In this document: one piece after another, positions 47,118 through 60,734 of the stretch
Numbering within the stretch: position 1 is the first letter of the stretch
How the letters are laid out: each line of letters opens with the position of its first letter
Assembly: GCA_051294375.1 (NCBI GenBank)
Contig: CM119266.1
Location: 12,375,705-12,439,704 of the forward strand
Origin: Paraspadella gotoi
Lineage: Eukaryota > Chaetognatha
Direction: 5' to 3'
DNA: 64,000 bases
Notes under the pieces: generated by a model
Database searches by the model: none
Seen by the model: only the letters and a program-made list of their open reading frames with translations
Told to the model about the DNA's origin: nothing
Position numbers and translations under genes: made by a program

Positions 47118-47470
47118 TCTCTCTCCTCTCTCTCTCGCCCCCTCTCCCCCACGAAAGAGTGTAAAGTATTTTCGTGAACTTTCCTCGGTTTTTCACGAAC
47201 GAGAAACAAAAAGTCACGAGAGACTAGAAGAAGAAGGCTCACGCGAGAAAAAAAGAGTGAAGTGAAAAATGAAAAATAAAACCGACGTAAGAATTAAAAA
47301 AAATAAAGAACTTTAAGAGTAAAAAAGAGAAGCAAAGATTCGGGGGGAAAAATATGTAAATTAGATAAATCCCTGCCAACTTGCCAAGGCTGCGAAAAGA
47401 AAGAAAAAAAGAAGGAAACGAAGTTCAGCCGATGGAAGAGAGTCGAGAAAATAAATATGGCCGAAAAAAA
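45333..47470 (+). repeat. 2.2 kb duplicated block, copy B
   Basis: Second copy of 43057-45219 in the same orientation. A 25-N gap (45277-45301) separates the two, and the 209-base gap at 47471 cuts copy B exactly where copy A continues. Differences are mostly indels of 1-3 bases. Confidence 0.92.
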
Positions 47471-47679
47471 NNNNNNNNNNNNNNNNNNNNNNNNNNNNNN
47501 NNNNNNNNNNNNNNNNNNNNNNNNNNNNNNNNNNNNNNNNNNNNNNNNNNNNNNNNNNNNNNNNNNNNNNNNNNNNNNNNNNNNNNNNNNNNNNNNNNNN
47601 NNNNNNNNNNNNNNNNNNNNNNNNNNNNNNNNNNNNNNNNNNNNNNNNNNNNNNNNNNNNNNNNNNNNNNNNNNNNNNN
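47471..47679. other. Assembly gap (209 N)
   Basis: Ends duplicated block copy B. Confidence 1.
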
Positions 47680-47842
47680 ATTAAACGGTATCCCTTAAAA
47701 CGCCTGATTAAAAAGGTTGTTGTATCGAAATAGATCATGCGAATATGATCAAAAAATTATGGTCACGCAAACTCATAGGAATTTGATGAAGCAAATCCCT
47801 GGCGTTTTCATATTAAGTAAGGTAGATATTTAGTATGTAATA

Positions 47843-48023
47843 NNNNNNNNNNNNNNNNNNNNNNNNNNNNNNNNNNNNNNNNNNNNNNNNNNNNNNNNNN
47901 NNNNNNNNNNNNNNNNNNNNNNNNNNNNNNNNNNNNNNNNNNNNNNNNNNNNNNNNNNNNNNNNNNNNNNNNNNNNNNNNNNNNNNNNNNNNNNNNNNNN
48001 NNNNNNNNNNNNNNNNNNNNNNN
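47843..48023. other. Assembly gap (181 N)
   Basis: Directly followed by a GA run. Confidence 1.
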
Positions 48024-49645
48024 GAGAGAGAGAGAGAGAGACAGACATAGTCCTCCTAGATTCCCTACAGTGGCGAGGCTCCTTGTCTGTTTTCCGTCTC
48101 GATCAAAAGGGTTAACCCTCGTAACCTCGACTGTCGAGATAAAAAAAAAAGGAGCGAGAGTGAGACAGAGTGAGAAAAGGAAAAGTGGGTCAAATGGGGA
48201 AATCTCTTTCGCATCACAGAGCGAGAAAAAGGAGGAAAAAAATGGGAGTGGGCGTTGTCGATCTCTGAAGACTGAATCGCTTAAGATCGATTCGAGTGGA
48301 ACGCTTTAAGGGTAAAGCTATTCGAGTGATCATGAATTGTTATAAGTCAACCGTTTCATTTCGAAATTGTACAAAAACTATAAATTTCTAATTAAATCGG
48401 AAAGATCATGATCCGCAAAATTTAATTTCGAGAGATACTTGTTTTCATCTTTGCCTTTTTGCTACCAGAATTAGATCGTGAGTGTCTCGCGTGAAAATCA
48501 TTTTATTATCATTACACATTTGCGATTATCATTATTTAAAAGAAAAATATTTTTAAAAAAGTATCGTAACATTGGAAAGAACAACAACGTTATAAAATCA
48601 AACGATAAACAAACCACGTAATGAAAAGAGAAATATTTTAGCTCGAGTTTGTCTTTATGTCGGAAGACTCAGTTTCAAAAACGCTAACTTGAGGCCAAGA
48701 GCCAAAACAAATAGATATTTCGTGGCTTAATCTCTGTCATCAAAACATTGAAAAAACTCCACAACAAAAAAACATGCCATAAAGCCTGAGTTCCTAAAAA
48801 AAAGGCTAAAACTAACTTTCATTGTAATAATTCTGCGTCTAGACGGTTTTAAATTCCGCGCGCTTGGCCGAAGAAAACGGTAAAAAAAAGGGAATTATAT
48901 GAGAGCTCGTCGTTCCTTTCAAAAAAGAAAAAAACTAACTCCGCCCTCGCAGCCCGAGACTCAACCAGACCGTGAAAATTGGTGCTTATTAGTTATTACT
49001 GTCGTAATTCCCAAGCGCTCGGCCCGAAACCCATTTGAGGGGGAAAAAAAGACGAGAAGCAGACGAAGAAGATGAGCAACGTTATTTCCTCTTGAACTCG
49101 AACCGAAGCGACGATGGCGGGAAAGGGGGGGGCAATTGTGGGAACTCACGGCGGGAATCGTTGTTGAAATTCTTGCAATTATTGCAATTATTGTAATTAT
49201 TTTACTCCTATTTAAATCTGTATTTTTTTTAAATAATAAAACCTATGTAAAGTTTACGCATTGTTAGTTCGGAAAAAGCTCTGAATTAACAGTCTTTTTA
49301 CGATTTAGGCAATACATAATACTCACTTGGCACAACCAATAAAAAGGTTATCCCATTCATTCAATAAATAAGCTACTTTGCAAACTGGACCTATGGCCAT
49401 GAAATTTATTTCTACTACACGCGCGGTAAAAAAAAAGTATTTTCTGTTCGTAACGTCTTGCGCCGAATATTCATTCGCGAAAAAAACATTCTCTCTCGAT
49501 TTAATACAAAATTCATGGAAAGAAACAATTTTTTTCATTTCTTCTGACGATGAAAACACAAACAAAAGACGCAACTTCGCCGTCAGAAACTTCAACGAAT
49601 CGAAACGACGAAGACGACGACGACGACGACGATGAAAACATGTAA

Positions 49646-49929
49646 NNNNNNNNNNNNNNNNNNNNNNNNNNNNNNNNNNNNNNNNNNNNNNNNNNNNNNN
49701 NNNNNNNNNNNNNNNNNNNNNNNNNNNNNNNNNNNNNNNNNNNNNNNNNNNNNNNNNNNNNNNNNNNNNNNNNNNNNNNNNNNNNNNNNNNNNNNNNNNN
49801 NNNNNNNNNNNNNNNNNNNNNNNNNNNNNNNNNNNNNNNNNNNNNNNNNNNNNNNNNNNNNNNNNNNNNNNNNNNNNNNNNNNNNNNNNNNNNNNNNNNN
49901 NNNNNNNNNNNNNNNNNNNNNNNNNNNNN
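49646..49929. other. Assembly gap (284 N)
   Basis: Preceded by GAC and followed by GAT triplet arrays. Confidence 1.
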
Positions 49930-49999
49930 CGTGATGGATCGAAATCCATGAAGATGAAGAAGATGTTGAAGATGTAGCGATGATGTTAAAGGATAAAAA

Positions 50000-50065
50000 G
50001 CGACAACGAAGATGAAGATGATGATGATTATGATGATGATGATGATGATGAAGATGATGATGATT

Positions 50066-50128
<63 letters not shown>

Positions 50129-50140
50129 GTGATGATAATG
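50000..50140. repeat. (GAT)n triplet array
   Basis: About 140 bases of gat/atg units just after the 49646-49929 gap. Confidence 0.95.
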
Positions 50141-50496
50141 ACGATGATCAGGCTTGACTTTCTCACCAGAGATAAAGCTTCGCGCTCCGTTTTTGATATT
50201 GTCGTCGTCGTAGCGTTCGTCATTGTTGTTGTTGTCGTTGTCGTCGTCTTCGTTGGCTTTTAGCAGAAATATTAGAGATCAGCACCGAACAATGGCTTCA
50301 CTCTAAAAGTTCGCTTCCGCCAAAATAAAAAAAAATTCGCGGGGTTTTAGTCGCGTTCGGTCCGTCGCGTCCGGGTTCGGTCTCAATAGTGGGCGTGCCC
50401 CCTTTATTATTTTCAGCCTTCCTCCATCTTGTCCTCTGGAAAAAAAAGGAAATAGAGAGAATGGAGAAGAGAATAACGAACACGGGGCTGAAATAG

Positions 50497-50501
50497 ACAG
50501 G

Positions 50502-50537
<36 letters not shown>

Positions 50538-50538
50538 A
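50497..50538. repeat. (GAC)n triplet array
   Basis: About 13 perfect units. Similar GAC or TCG arrays occur at 2810-2850, 39538-39556, 49605-49632 and 62868-62894. Confidence 0.95.
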
Positions 50539-50679
50539 AAGAAGATGACAAAGAAGACAGTCAGCCCACGATTATGGAAAAAAACGGACATTGAAAGGGA
50601 GAAAAAAAAGATATGCAAAAACGGATGAGATGAGACGTTATTTGAAGGGGAAGGAAAACGAGCGCTGGGTGAGGGCAAC

Positions 50680-51270
50680 NNNNNNNNNNNNNNNNNNNNN
50701 NNNNNNNNNNNNNNNNNNNNNNNNNNNNNNNNNNNNNNNNNNNNNNNNNNNNNNNNNNNNNNNNNNNNNNNNNNNNNNNNNNNNNNNNNNNNNNNNNNNN
50801 NNNNNNNNNNNNNNNNNNNNNNNNNNNNNNNNNNNNNNNNNNNNNNNNNNNNNNNNNNNNNNNNNNNNNNNNNNNNNNNNNNNNNNNNNNNNNNNNNNNN
50901 NNNNNNNNNNNNNNNNNNNNNNNNNNNNNNNNNNNNNNNNNNNNNNNNNNNNNNNNNNNNNNNNNNNNNNNNNNNNNNNNNNNNNNNNNNNNNNNNNNNN
51001 NNNNNNNNNNNNNNNNNNNNNNNNNNNNNNNNNNNNNNNNNNNNNNNNNNNNNNNNNNNNNNNNNNNNNNNNNNNNNNNNNNNNNNNNNNNNNNNNNNNN
51101 NNNNNNNNNNNNNNNNNNNNNNNNNNNNNNNNNNNNNNNNNNNNNNNNNNNNNNNNNNNNNNNNNNNNNNNNNNNNNNNNNNNNNNNNNNNNNNNNNNNN
51201 NNNNNNNNNNNNNNNNNNNNNNNNNNNNNNNNNNNNNNNNNNNNNNNNNNNNNNNNNNNNNNNNNNNNNN
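50680..51270. other. Assembly gap (591 N)
   Basis: Directly followed by a GA run; could hide an exon. Confidence 1.
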
Positions 51271-51304
<34 letters not shown>

Positions 51305-51854
51305 GACAGACAGAGTCGCAGAGCTCTGACTTGTTTTGGAATCGAAAGAAATTTGTCCAACCAAGTTCTAAAGACACTTTTAGAGAAAAAACAAGTGCGA
51401 CGAGTCAACAGACAAATAAGCAAACAAACAAAACATCTCCGACCAGAATCCTCGAAGACGCCATCACACTCAGTCACAAACACACACACAAAAAATAACC
51501 CCGTAACCTTTGAATCCTTGGAAGTCGCGAATCCGACCTCTAGCGGCCGACCCTTGGACAATCTTGACCTTTGCTTCTCTTCGGTCGCCTCATCGCAAGT
51601 TGTCTCGCTTTCCGTTTCAGTCGATCGGGTCGGGTTAGGAACTTTGCCAATCTGGGGCTTGGGATTTATATGGAGATTCGTTTATTTATTTATATATTTA
51701 TATATTCCTTCATTTATTTATTTTAACTTTAATTTTTTTTTTTTTTTATTATATTTTATTATTATTTTATATTATATTATCTATAATATTATTATTATTA
51801 TTTATTATTATTATCTATTATTATATAATTATTATTATTATATATTATTATCGT

Positions 51855-53350
51855 GAGGAGGAGCGTAGTAATCGTACGCGCAGATCTTCTTTCCCCCTCC
51901 CGTTTCTCCGCCTCCTCCTCCTTTTCGATCGGGTTTCGCGCCAGCCACGAGATTTTTCCATTCCAGATTCACTTCCTACTTCCCTCTCTCTCGATATATG
52001 ACCTATTTTCTGCCTCTCTGTATTTTTATTATGTTGTGATCGTTTTTTTCTCAATATACGCTTTTTTACCGCATTTCTCGAGCAGTTTCTTCTTCAGCCA
52101 GTCTTATTTCTTATTAATTACAACGACAACAAGTGGCACCCCAATAGGTTTCAAATTTGGCCAGCTGGACAAGTCGCGTTTTTCTTCGTCACAAGACAGG
52201 ACTCGGCTATATCGGGTCCAGTTGAGGTTGGTTAAAGAGTTCGGAGGCCTCTCTCCTTATTAGAAGTCAGTTCCAGCGAAAGATCTGGATCTGCGTTTCG
52301 TTTTGTTTTATTTTATTTTTATATTTATTTTATATTTTTTGAGGCGCTATTAGGCGCCGAACGTCGGTTCGGTTTTATTTTGAAACGGCGCTATCTTCCG
52401 CCCCCCCCCCCCCCCCCACCCCCCCTCCTCCCCCCAGTCTTTCCGTCTCCGCCTTCGGAGCGCGAGAAGGCCCCAAAGACGCCCTCCAAAAAAAATAAAT
52501 ATAATAATAAAATATATAATATATAAATAATAATAATAATAATATAATAATAATATATAATTAATATAATAATAATTAATAATAAGACCCCTCCCGAAAA
52601 AAAAATAATAATATAATAATAATAAAATAATCCATATAATAATAATAATAATATTAATAATAATTAATATTAATAATAATAATAAAATAAGGGACGCCCG
52701 CACCGCCGAGAAAAAAAAAAAACATTAACCAACAGACGCGACGACGGAGCCACGTGACTTGAAAACCGAGAATCTTCGGAATTCGTGAATCAGGCAGGAT
52801 TCAGTGAACCTTCCGAGCAAGGTGAACAAAATTTGCCGGTTAGGTTCTTCTTTTTTACGGCGTTTGTGAAGGGAGAATGTCTGACTTGATCCTTCAAGTT
52901 TTTTGCAGCCTTGTGAAATTGGTTTTAAAGTTGTAAAGAAATGTTCAGGACTGTTGGGCTTGCTCTGGCGATAATGGGTTTAACTAATCACAATATTGAT
53001 AATTTTAAGGACGACTAACAATGTAGGCTCAGTTCGGAAATAATTCGGTTTTCAATTTCTTCCATTTATAAACGAACATATTATGCGCGTCCGACTCGCT
53101 CTCCCCGTGGCCGCTTTACCTTGTCTGTTGACCTCCCTCGACTCAGACTTCTTATCTCATAAAAAAAAACTACTTGTCTAATCAATTCTAAGCTTTTCTT
53201 GTTCCCCAGGAAATTACAAACATACGCAAAGCTGTTGTATAAACTAAAGAATTTGAAGCAAGTATGGAAGCCTGTACTTGCCGGAAACATAAATTTGCAA
53301 AGGCGGTCATCGTCTCCCATTAATCTTGCTGCTGCTCTCTCTCTCTCTCT
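51855..53350 (+). repeat. 1.3-1.5 kb duplicated block, copy A
   Basis: Matches 57981-59238. Copy A is about 240 bases longer, with many extra inserted bases scattered along it, and includes an expanded AAT-rich tract (52495-52690). Insertion-biased differences are typical of unpolished long-read sequence. Confidence 0.88.
52495..52690. repeat. AAT-rich compound array
   Basis: aataata units with many indels; corresponds to the shorter, cleaner array at 58550-58628 in the other copy. Confidence 0.9.
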
Positions 53351-53459
53351 TCTCATCTCCTGTCTCTCTCTCTGGACAGCTCGTCGAATTTTAAAAAATA
53401 AATCTTGTAATATTACTTTGTAAATAAAAAACAATTGTAAAATAATCTTTTTAACATCC

Positions 53460-56400
53460 ACCTAAACCGCCGTCAAAAGACGATACATTAATAAAAAAGA
53501 AAAATTGTTCAAAAATAATTAAAAGGACAAGCAGAACATGTAGACTTTGCTTAAAACACAAATTGAAAACTCAAACTCAGTAATAATAATCTACATCTAA
53601 ACTATTTTCTTTCCATCTGTGACCTCGTAAACAACCTCTTGACCCACTCGCCGAATAGACAGATCAGCAAACAATGCTTTTGCATTGCTCTAACAATAAA
53701 CGTCATCAATTCGATTTGTAAAAACTACGACCCCGGTAAGCCTAAATGAGTAATAACCTTTACAAAAATATTGTGGTATTAAGACAAAATTTAACATATG
53801 ATACAAAGAAACTAAGGCACAACTACAATCGTCTAATTGATATCAAACATTTACAAAATCAGCCGCATTTAGAAGAAACAATTTAGAAAATTAATCATTT
53901 GAACTGAATAAAGACAAATCACAGAGCTCCACTCAACTCAGAATCGCAATCATATGCATTATTCCTAATGAACATAATATAATAAACTCACAAGAAGGAA
54001 TCACTTTTGTAGCGATGTCCGCAAATATCAGAACCCCGTCGAAACCTATCTCAATTGTAAAAAAGTAGATGAATGATTCACATAGAATAATTGTCTTGGG
54101 TTACACAAACTAAAATTAACAAGTTGGTCGACGAAACGACTAGAACACGTTGGAAAAATACGAGTAACCGGCCCTTAATTATGGAAAACAATAAATATAA
54201 GAATGACCATGACGGTCATTAAATAGCACCCAAATACAAATCGAATCCTCTACTTCTTCAACTTGTACAAGAGATGAAAAAAGAGTCAGACCAAAAATCT
54301 ACACAAGAAGTTTTGCGAAAACTAATGAATAATAGATCTCAACAATTACAATGAAAATACCTCTAAGACAGAAAAATATCGTAACATCACAGCCATCTGT
54401 TCTTGTTATAGAACCATCAATACAAATTCGATAAAAACAAAATCCTCTTATGCAATGAAGAAAAAATTCAGTCGATAAGTACTCAACTTCTATCTTCAGA
54501 CACACAGATAACAAGATAACTTACCTCCACACCTCTTGCCCTGAATTTCTACACCTTGTAATCTTCTAGAACACTCTCATAAACAAATCAAGAGTAAATA
54601 CCGAAGATTCACTATACACTTCATACCCATCCTGATTGAAGACGCTAAAATAAGTCAAAAACATAATGTAAGCCCCCCAGAGAAACTCACAGTTGATAAA
54701 ACCTAGATGTCGCTTCATTAATAGTTCAACCGATTCAAATTTGGCCACTTCTAATAACTTAAACCTCAAACAACTCAACACCAACCAGATTCACTCACTG
54801 TACTATAAGAGTAGTACGATTATTCCATCAGATAGTAATTGTCGTATTATTACAGATTCGCGTCGTTCCAAAAGATATTAGAATACGCAGAGAAAAAGTC
54901 AAAAAATATGAAAAAGAAAAAAGTAACTGACCTTGTTTTTTTGTTTAACACTTAGGTTCTTAATGATCCAGTAGAGATGGAAAAGGTCTAGCTCGCTAAA
55001 CAACAATCAATTTAAAATCTGCGAAAAAACATCCCTCAATATGCAAATTCTTTCTATACTAATAAGTCAATATGTTTTCAAAAATAGCCAGGACAACACC
55101 GCTTTACCGCTACTCTCCTCCCCTTAGCGACAAGTCCAAATGATTCGAAATCAGATTTTAAACCAACGTGGGGTTTACAAAAATGGCAGGTAAATACTGA
55201 AATGTAACTAATGTTAGTTACAAAAAATGCGTTTCCCTGGTTCGTATACCATAATCTACTGGTTGGGAACTCAGATTTAGTCATAAGGTGCAGTCTTTTC
55301 AGCGTATGCCACTACAATGGACATCTGGTGAATACTTTTACATTTGTACATCGTTGCAAAGAATTTCTTAGATTAAAAAGAGCCTTTTTTCTAATTTGTC
55401 CATACTCATGTAACCATACACAATTTGCCGCTGCTCGTACCATTAAGAGAAATATGCGAGAACACTAACATCAAGTTTCACTATTCTAACCGTGTATCAT
55501 ACGCCTATTGACGATCATGAGCAAAATAAAGAATGATCACCCAATATCGAGCTGACCCTCCAGAAAACGAAACAATCACCTGTATTCCTAAAAATAAAAA
55601 TAATGCAAAATGACAACGAAATATCAAAAAAATAAATATAATCTCAAAATCAAATGGACTAACATAAATTGTTATTCTAAACGATTTAGATGTGTGCTCC
55701 TTAAATGAGGAAAACCGCTCTAAGTTCAAACACAGAAGGTTAATGGTTGATTACAGATTGAGACATAACCCTGAAATCATTCTTAATAACTGGAAAACAC
55801 CAATTTGGGCTAATGCTGACAGCGCGGCATTGAAATAAAAGATACACCTTTTTTAGTAAAACGACAAGACAAAAACAAGCGGGGGGGGGTGGATATGTAC
55901 GGTATGTCTAGTCTTTTTCGAGCACAAATTAGGTTTCCTTAACAGAATATCACCAAGTCGCGTCCAATAAATCTGAAAGAGACTTAGAAATATATGGATC
56001 AGTATGAAGAGGAAAAATCAATAGACATATTATTACTGATTGGGTACATACGTTATGGCAAACAAGAAATCTAGAACCATGTACCAAAAGCCAGGAAATC
56101 GAACCGAAGAATATGCAAGCTATCTTTAGCCGTAAGGAAGAGATAATCTTGAAATCAGCAAATAGAAGGAAGAAATCTTTACTATGGAATGGAACTCGGA
56201 AATGCTAAAATTGGAGATAATTAGAGGGAGTAAAACGGAAAGGACATTGCCGTACGGGCTAATACTCTACTTTATTATTGTCTTTTTAAACGAAGAAACC
56301 AATATCTTATTATCGATGGTGAAAAATAACAACGTTTCAAAATGCTATTAGGACAAAGATATCATCCAATGTGGAAAATACTACAAAAAACATAATATGA

Positions 56401-57955
56401 AATAAAATATCAGCAATTGATTTTATATGTAGTTTAATGAAGTCAAAACGTATCAGAATGATACAACAGGTGTATTGAACGAAGCCACGGGTATAATGGA
56501 AAATTAAAACGGGAAAAATAAACACTGATCACAAACACTATTCTTAACTCGTCTTAAGTTCTAACAAACATAGCCACCCCGGCCAATAACAGAAAACAAA
56601 TCACTTGTGATATCTCGAGCCACCACACACCAAGTGGAATTTTGTTCTAAAAGAAATGGAGGTTAAACCACCGACAAGAATACAAATGTAAAACTATAAT
56701 TACAAAAAAATGCAACCTGGGTATAAACTACGAATCGGGTTTAATAAAAATCATGGAAATCTCGTGAATTGGAATCCAGCTGCGATGAACAATCAATAGG
56801 AAAAAAACCACTAATTTAAATTAAATAAAGAAAAAAAATTACCGGAAACAATTTCTCAATAATACGCATACAAACGGAAGCTGGAGGAGAGAAAACGAAA
56901 ACAAAAAATTGAAAAAAGCCGTATAATTAAATGAAAGTGAGATGTGACCTGATGAATGAGCAGAACTAATACTATCATTTATAAAAAACAATTCAAACCA
57001 GATTGAGTAGAACTTGTCCAAGAAAAAAATAAAAGAAACCACAATATTAAACGAAAAAAAAATTAAAACTTACAAAACAAATTTTTAAAGATCAATTATA
57101 ATTGTGACTCAAACCCGTTGGTTGGTTATTTTGGAAGAAAAGAAAAAACAGCAAAAGCTTACAACAGATCACATTTTATGAATGTCTCATAACAAAAAAA
57201 CAAAATGGCAGAGGAAAGATGTATACCCATGCACTGAAAAGAGAAAATCATGGGAAAATTCTAGCATCCCTATTTACGAAAACATTATATAAAAGAAATG
57301 TAACGTGAGATATCACCCATTTCCACCGGAGAAAGCGGTTTAAATAAATTTCATTAATATGATAAAAACCGCGAGGAATTTTGAAACAGGTTTAGAATTT
57401 TAATAAACCACCGACACAAAAAGACAAATAATCTTGGAATTATAGAAGAAGGTAAAGGAAAGAAGAACATTTTTATTAGAGAGGATTGGTAAAAAATAGC
57501 TCATATCCCAATACGGATTCTTTTTAATAAGATTTGACTAATGCTTAAAAATTGTACAAACACAGATAATACAAAAAATTATATCAAGCTACTTGCCGTT
57601 GTGACGTGGTTTTCTTTTAAAACAAATTCTAGGAGTATAGAGTTAAAGAAAGAAGAAAAAAAAATACGTCTCAATAGCTTGGAATGAAAGGCATTAATTT
57701 ACCAGCGTAATGCGAAAGGTAACAGCGCGGCGAGTTAAAGAATTAAGACTTATTGATAAACCACGCAGTAGTTAGATCCAATATACAGTTTCATCATCCA
57801 TCAGTACAGATTCTAGAGAATTTTGTAGCGAATTTGATTCCAAAAATATTACAACAATTAATAATATGTCACACTTTGATTACCCATGCACAACGTCGTG
57901 GGTGAGTGAACAAATAGAGCTCGAATTGTCGGTCAACTTTGGACGAGTCATTTTT
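53460..57955. other. A-rich, microsatellite-free stretch of unknown nature
   Basis: About 4.5 kb with A clearly exceeding T on the + strand and none of the TC, AAT or GAC arrays seen elsewhere. Only short open frames on both strands, none recognised. It lies between the two copies of the 1.3-1.5 kb block and ends at a 25-N gap. Confidence 0.5.
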
Positions 57956-57980
57956 NNNNNNNNNNNNNNNNNNNNNNNNN
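57956..57980. other. Assembly gap (25 N)
   Basis: Joins the A-rich stretch to duplicated block copy B. Confidence 1.
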
Positions 57981-58553
57981 GGAGGAGGAGTCGACGCGCA
58001 GATCTTCTTCCCCCTCCCGTTTCGCCTCCTCCTCCTTTTCGATCGGGGGTTTCGCGCAGCCACGAGATTTTTCCATTCCAGATTCACTTCCTACTTTCCC
58101 TCTCTCTCGATATGACCTATTTTCTGCCTCTCTGTATTTTTTATTATTTTGTGATCGTTTTTTTCTCAATATACGCTTTACCGCCATTTCTCGAGTTCTT
58201 CTTCAGCCAGTCTTATTTCTTATTACAACGACAACAATGACCCAATAGGGTCAAATTTGGCCAGTGACAGTCGCGTTCTTCGTCAGACAGACTCCGATAT
58301 ATCGGGTCCAGTTGAGGTTAAAGAGTTCGGAGGGGGGCTTCTCCGTTATAGAAGTTCAGTTCCAGCGAAAGATCGGACTGCGTTTTCGTTTTGTTTTTAT
58401 TTTATTTTATTTTATTTTATTTTTTCGCGAGGCGCTACAAGGCGCCGTACGTCGGTTTTCGGTTTTGAAACGGCCGCTATTCCGCCCCCCCCGCAGTCTT
58501 TCCGTCTCCGCCTTCGAGCGAGAAGCCCAAGAACGCCTCGCGAAAACTAATAA

Positions 58554-58629
<76 letters not shown>

Positions 58630-59238
58630 GACGCCCCCCCGAAAAATAAAAAAAAACATTAACAACAAAGACGACGACGACGACGTGACTCGAAAACCGA
58701 GAATCTTCGGGGAATTCGTGAATCAGGTTCAGTGAACTTCCGAGCAAGGTGACAAATTGCCGTTAAGGTTCTTTTTACGCGGGTTTGTGAAAGGGAGAAT
58801 GTCTGACGTTGATCCTTCAAGTTTTTGCAGCCTTGGAAATGGTTTTAAAGTTAAAGAATGTTCAGGACTGTTGGGCTTGCTGCGATTAATGGGTTAACTA
58901 ATCAACTTAATATTGTAATTAAGGACTAACAATGTAGCTCAGTTCGAATAACTTCGTTCAATTTCTCATTAATAAACGAGACAATATTGCGTCCACGTTC
59001 GTGGCCTTGACCTTGTCGTTGACCTCGACAGACTTCTTATCTCATAAAAAAAACCTCTTGTCTAATTCAATTCTAAAGCTTTTCTTGTTCCCGAATACAA
59101 ACATACGCAAGCTTTGTTAATAAACTAAAGGAATTTGAAGCAAGTATGGAAGCCTGTCATTGCCGGAAACAATAAATTTGCAAAAGCGTCATCGTCTCTC
59201 CATTAATCTTCTGCTGTCTCTCTCTCTCTCTCTCTCTA
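57981..59238 (+). repeat. 1.3-1.5 kb duplicated block, copy B
   Basis: Second copy of 51855-53350; starts immediately after the 25-N gap at 57956-57980 and ends in a TC array, after which the two copies diverge. Confidence 0.88.
58550..58628. repeat. (AAT)n microsatellite
   Basis: About 26 mostly perfect units in duplicated block copy B. Confidence 0.95.
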
Positions 59239-59537
59239 AACGTTCTTTCACTATGTTCATATCATTTAACTAATAAAACTTTCATTTTAAAGAATGACCA
59301 GAATGTCAGATTAGCTATTTGTCAGTCGTTATCTTTCTATGACAGTCTGTCACAATAATTTGATAAAATACAGACACAAATCCAAGCAAGTTGACAACCC
59401 TACTGCTAACAATGCGGGGCCAAAGGAGGCACGTCGTAATAATTCAGTTACGTCAACAACTGCGGGCGGAGAATGACGAAAAGCAGATAATTAGAAAAGT
59501 GACACCAACAGTCAGGCGCCAGCAGAAGTCTTTCTCT

Positions 59538-59542
59538 CTCTC

Positions 59543-59592
<50 letters not shown>

Positions 59593-59595
59593 TCT
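59538..59595. repeat. (TC)n microsatellite
   Basis: Near-perfect TC run. Confidence 0.95.
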
Positions 59596-60385
59596 CGCTT
59601 TTGATTAATGCATTTTGGCGGGAAACCCTTCCAGGACTTTGCCTTCAACGCGTCCTCAGTAGCAAAGTCGCCATTCGCCTCTTTCAATTACATCCCTCTT
59701 TCGACTATGTATTCGAGGTTAACATCCGAATTTTTAAGTTATTTTATAGGCTTCATTATCGAAATTCGTTGTCGAAAAATAATTGCGTCGTTTAGGTTTT
59801 GCTTTTTTATCTCATTAGAAATAATAAATTCGTGTTGAAGTAAAATTTATTCGAATTTTTCCCTTATTTAAAAAAAAACGATTATTCTAAATATTTTTTG
59901 AGATATGGAAGTATGTAGATGTTTGGAATGAAAAATTACCTAAATTAAATTTATTTTTTTTTATTCATTTACTTAAACAGAATTTATTTTTCGTGAATTT
60001 TGAGTCATGTTCGAAAATATTTTAGGTACTGAGCTTAAGAAAAAAATCTATTCTGCATGAATTCCTTTCTTTAAAATCGGAAATTGTGATGTTTAAATAG
60101 GTATTTATTTTCCTTCCGAGTTTAGGATGGCGTCCAACGAAAACTCTATAAAAAGTACCTGGCAACGGAGTAAACAAACAAAACGGCAAAGTAAACCAAA
60201 CACAAAAGTAAACATAACAAAAGAGAAAGGAAGTCATAGGAAGTAAGAATGAGAATAGTAAAACATATAAAAGGAAAAAAAACGAAATGAACAGTTATGA
60301 ATAAGTACAGGAGATTATAAGCCAAAGGAAAAAATGGAAACAAAGACAAAACTATAACGCCGACGAAAATTGACCAACTGAGTAA

Positions 60386-60387
<2 letters not shown>

Positions 60388-60416
<29 letters not shown>

Positions 60417-60475
60417 ACGATGACGATGACGACGACGACGACGATGACAACGACGTCAACCCTGACGACGACATC
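60388..60475. repeat. (GAC/GAT)n triplet array
   Basis: cgacgacgac mixed with gatgac units; open frames through it are poly-Thr, poly-Asp or poly-Ser. Confidence 0.9.
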
Positions 60476-60734
60476 GACCAAGCGGGCGTCACCGATTCAT
60501 GGCCATTGTTTGGTTTTCCAGTCGTGGTGTTGCGTAAACAACAAAGTATCGCCGACAACAACGACGACAGGCGTCATTGAACTTCCATTCTCTCTGAATC
60601 TCGTTACGAGGGAATTCGATCTCAAAACTGATTCTATTTATAGGATTTTCTCTTTTCCATAGTCAATGAATTCGACGCTACTGTCCTTTGTCTTTTATCT
60701 TTTCTTTATTCTTTTATAATCATATAATAAACGA

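Noticed and set aside
50591-51856. A 421-codon open frame across a gap
   Set aside because: It is open only because 591 N are read as unknown residues, and the rest is GA-repeat and AT-rich translation.
51855-59238. LTR retrotransposon
   Set aside because: No TG/CA ends, no primer-binding site, no gag or pol, and an assembly gap at one repeat; kept only as a question.
59391-59795. Open frame with a charged N-terminal part
   Set aside because: The start is not supported, most of it crosses a TC array, and nothing in it is recognised.
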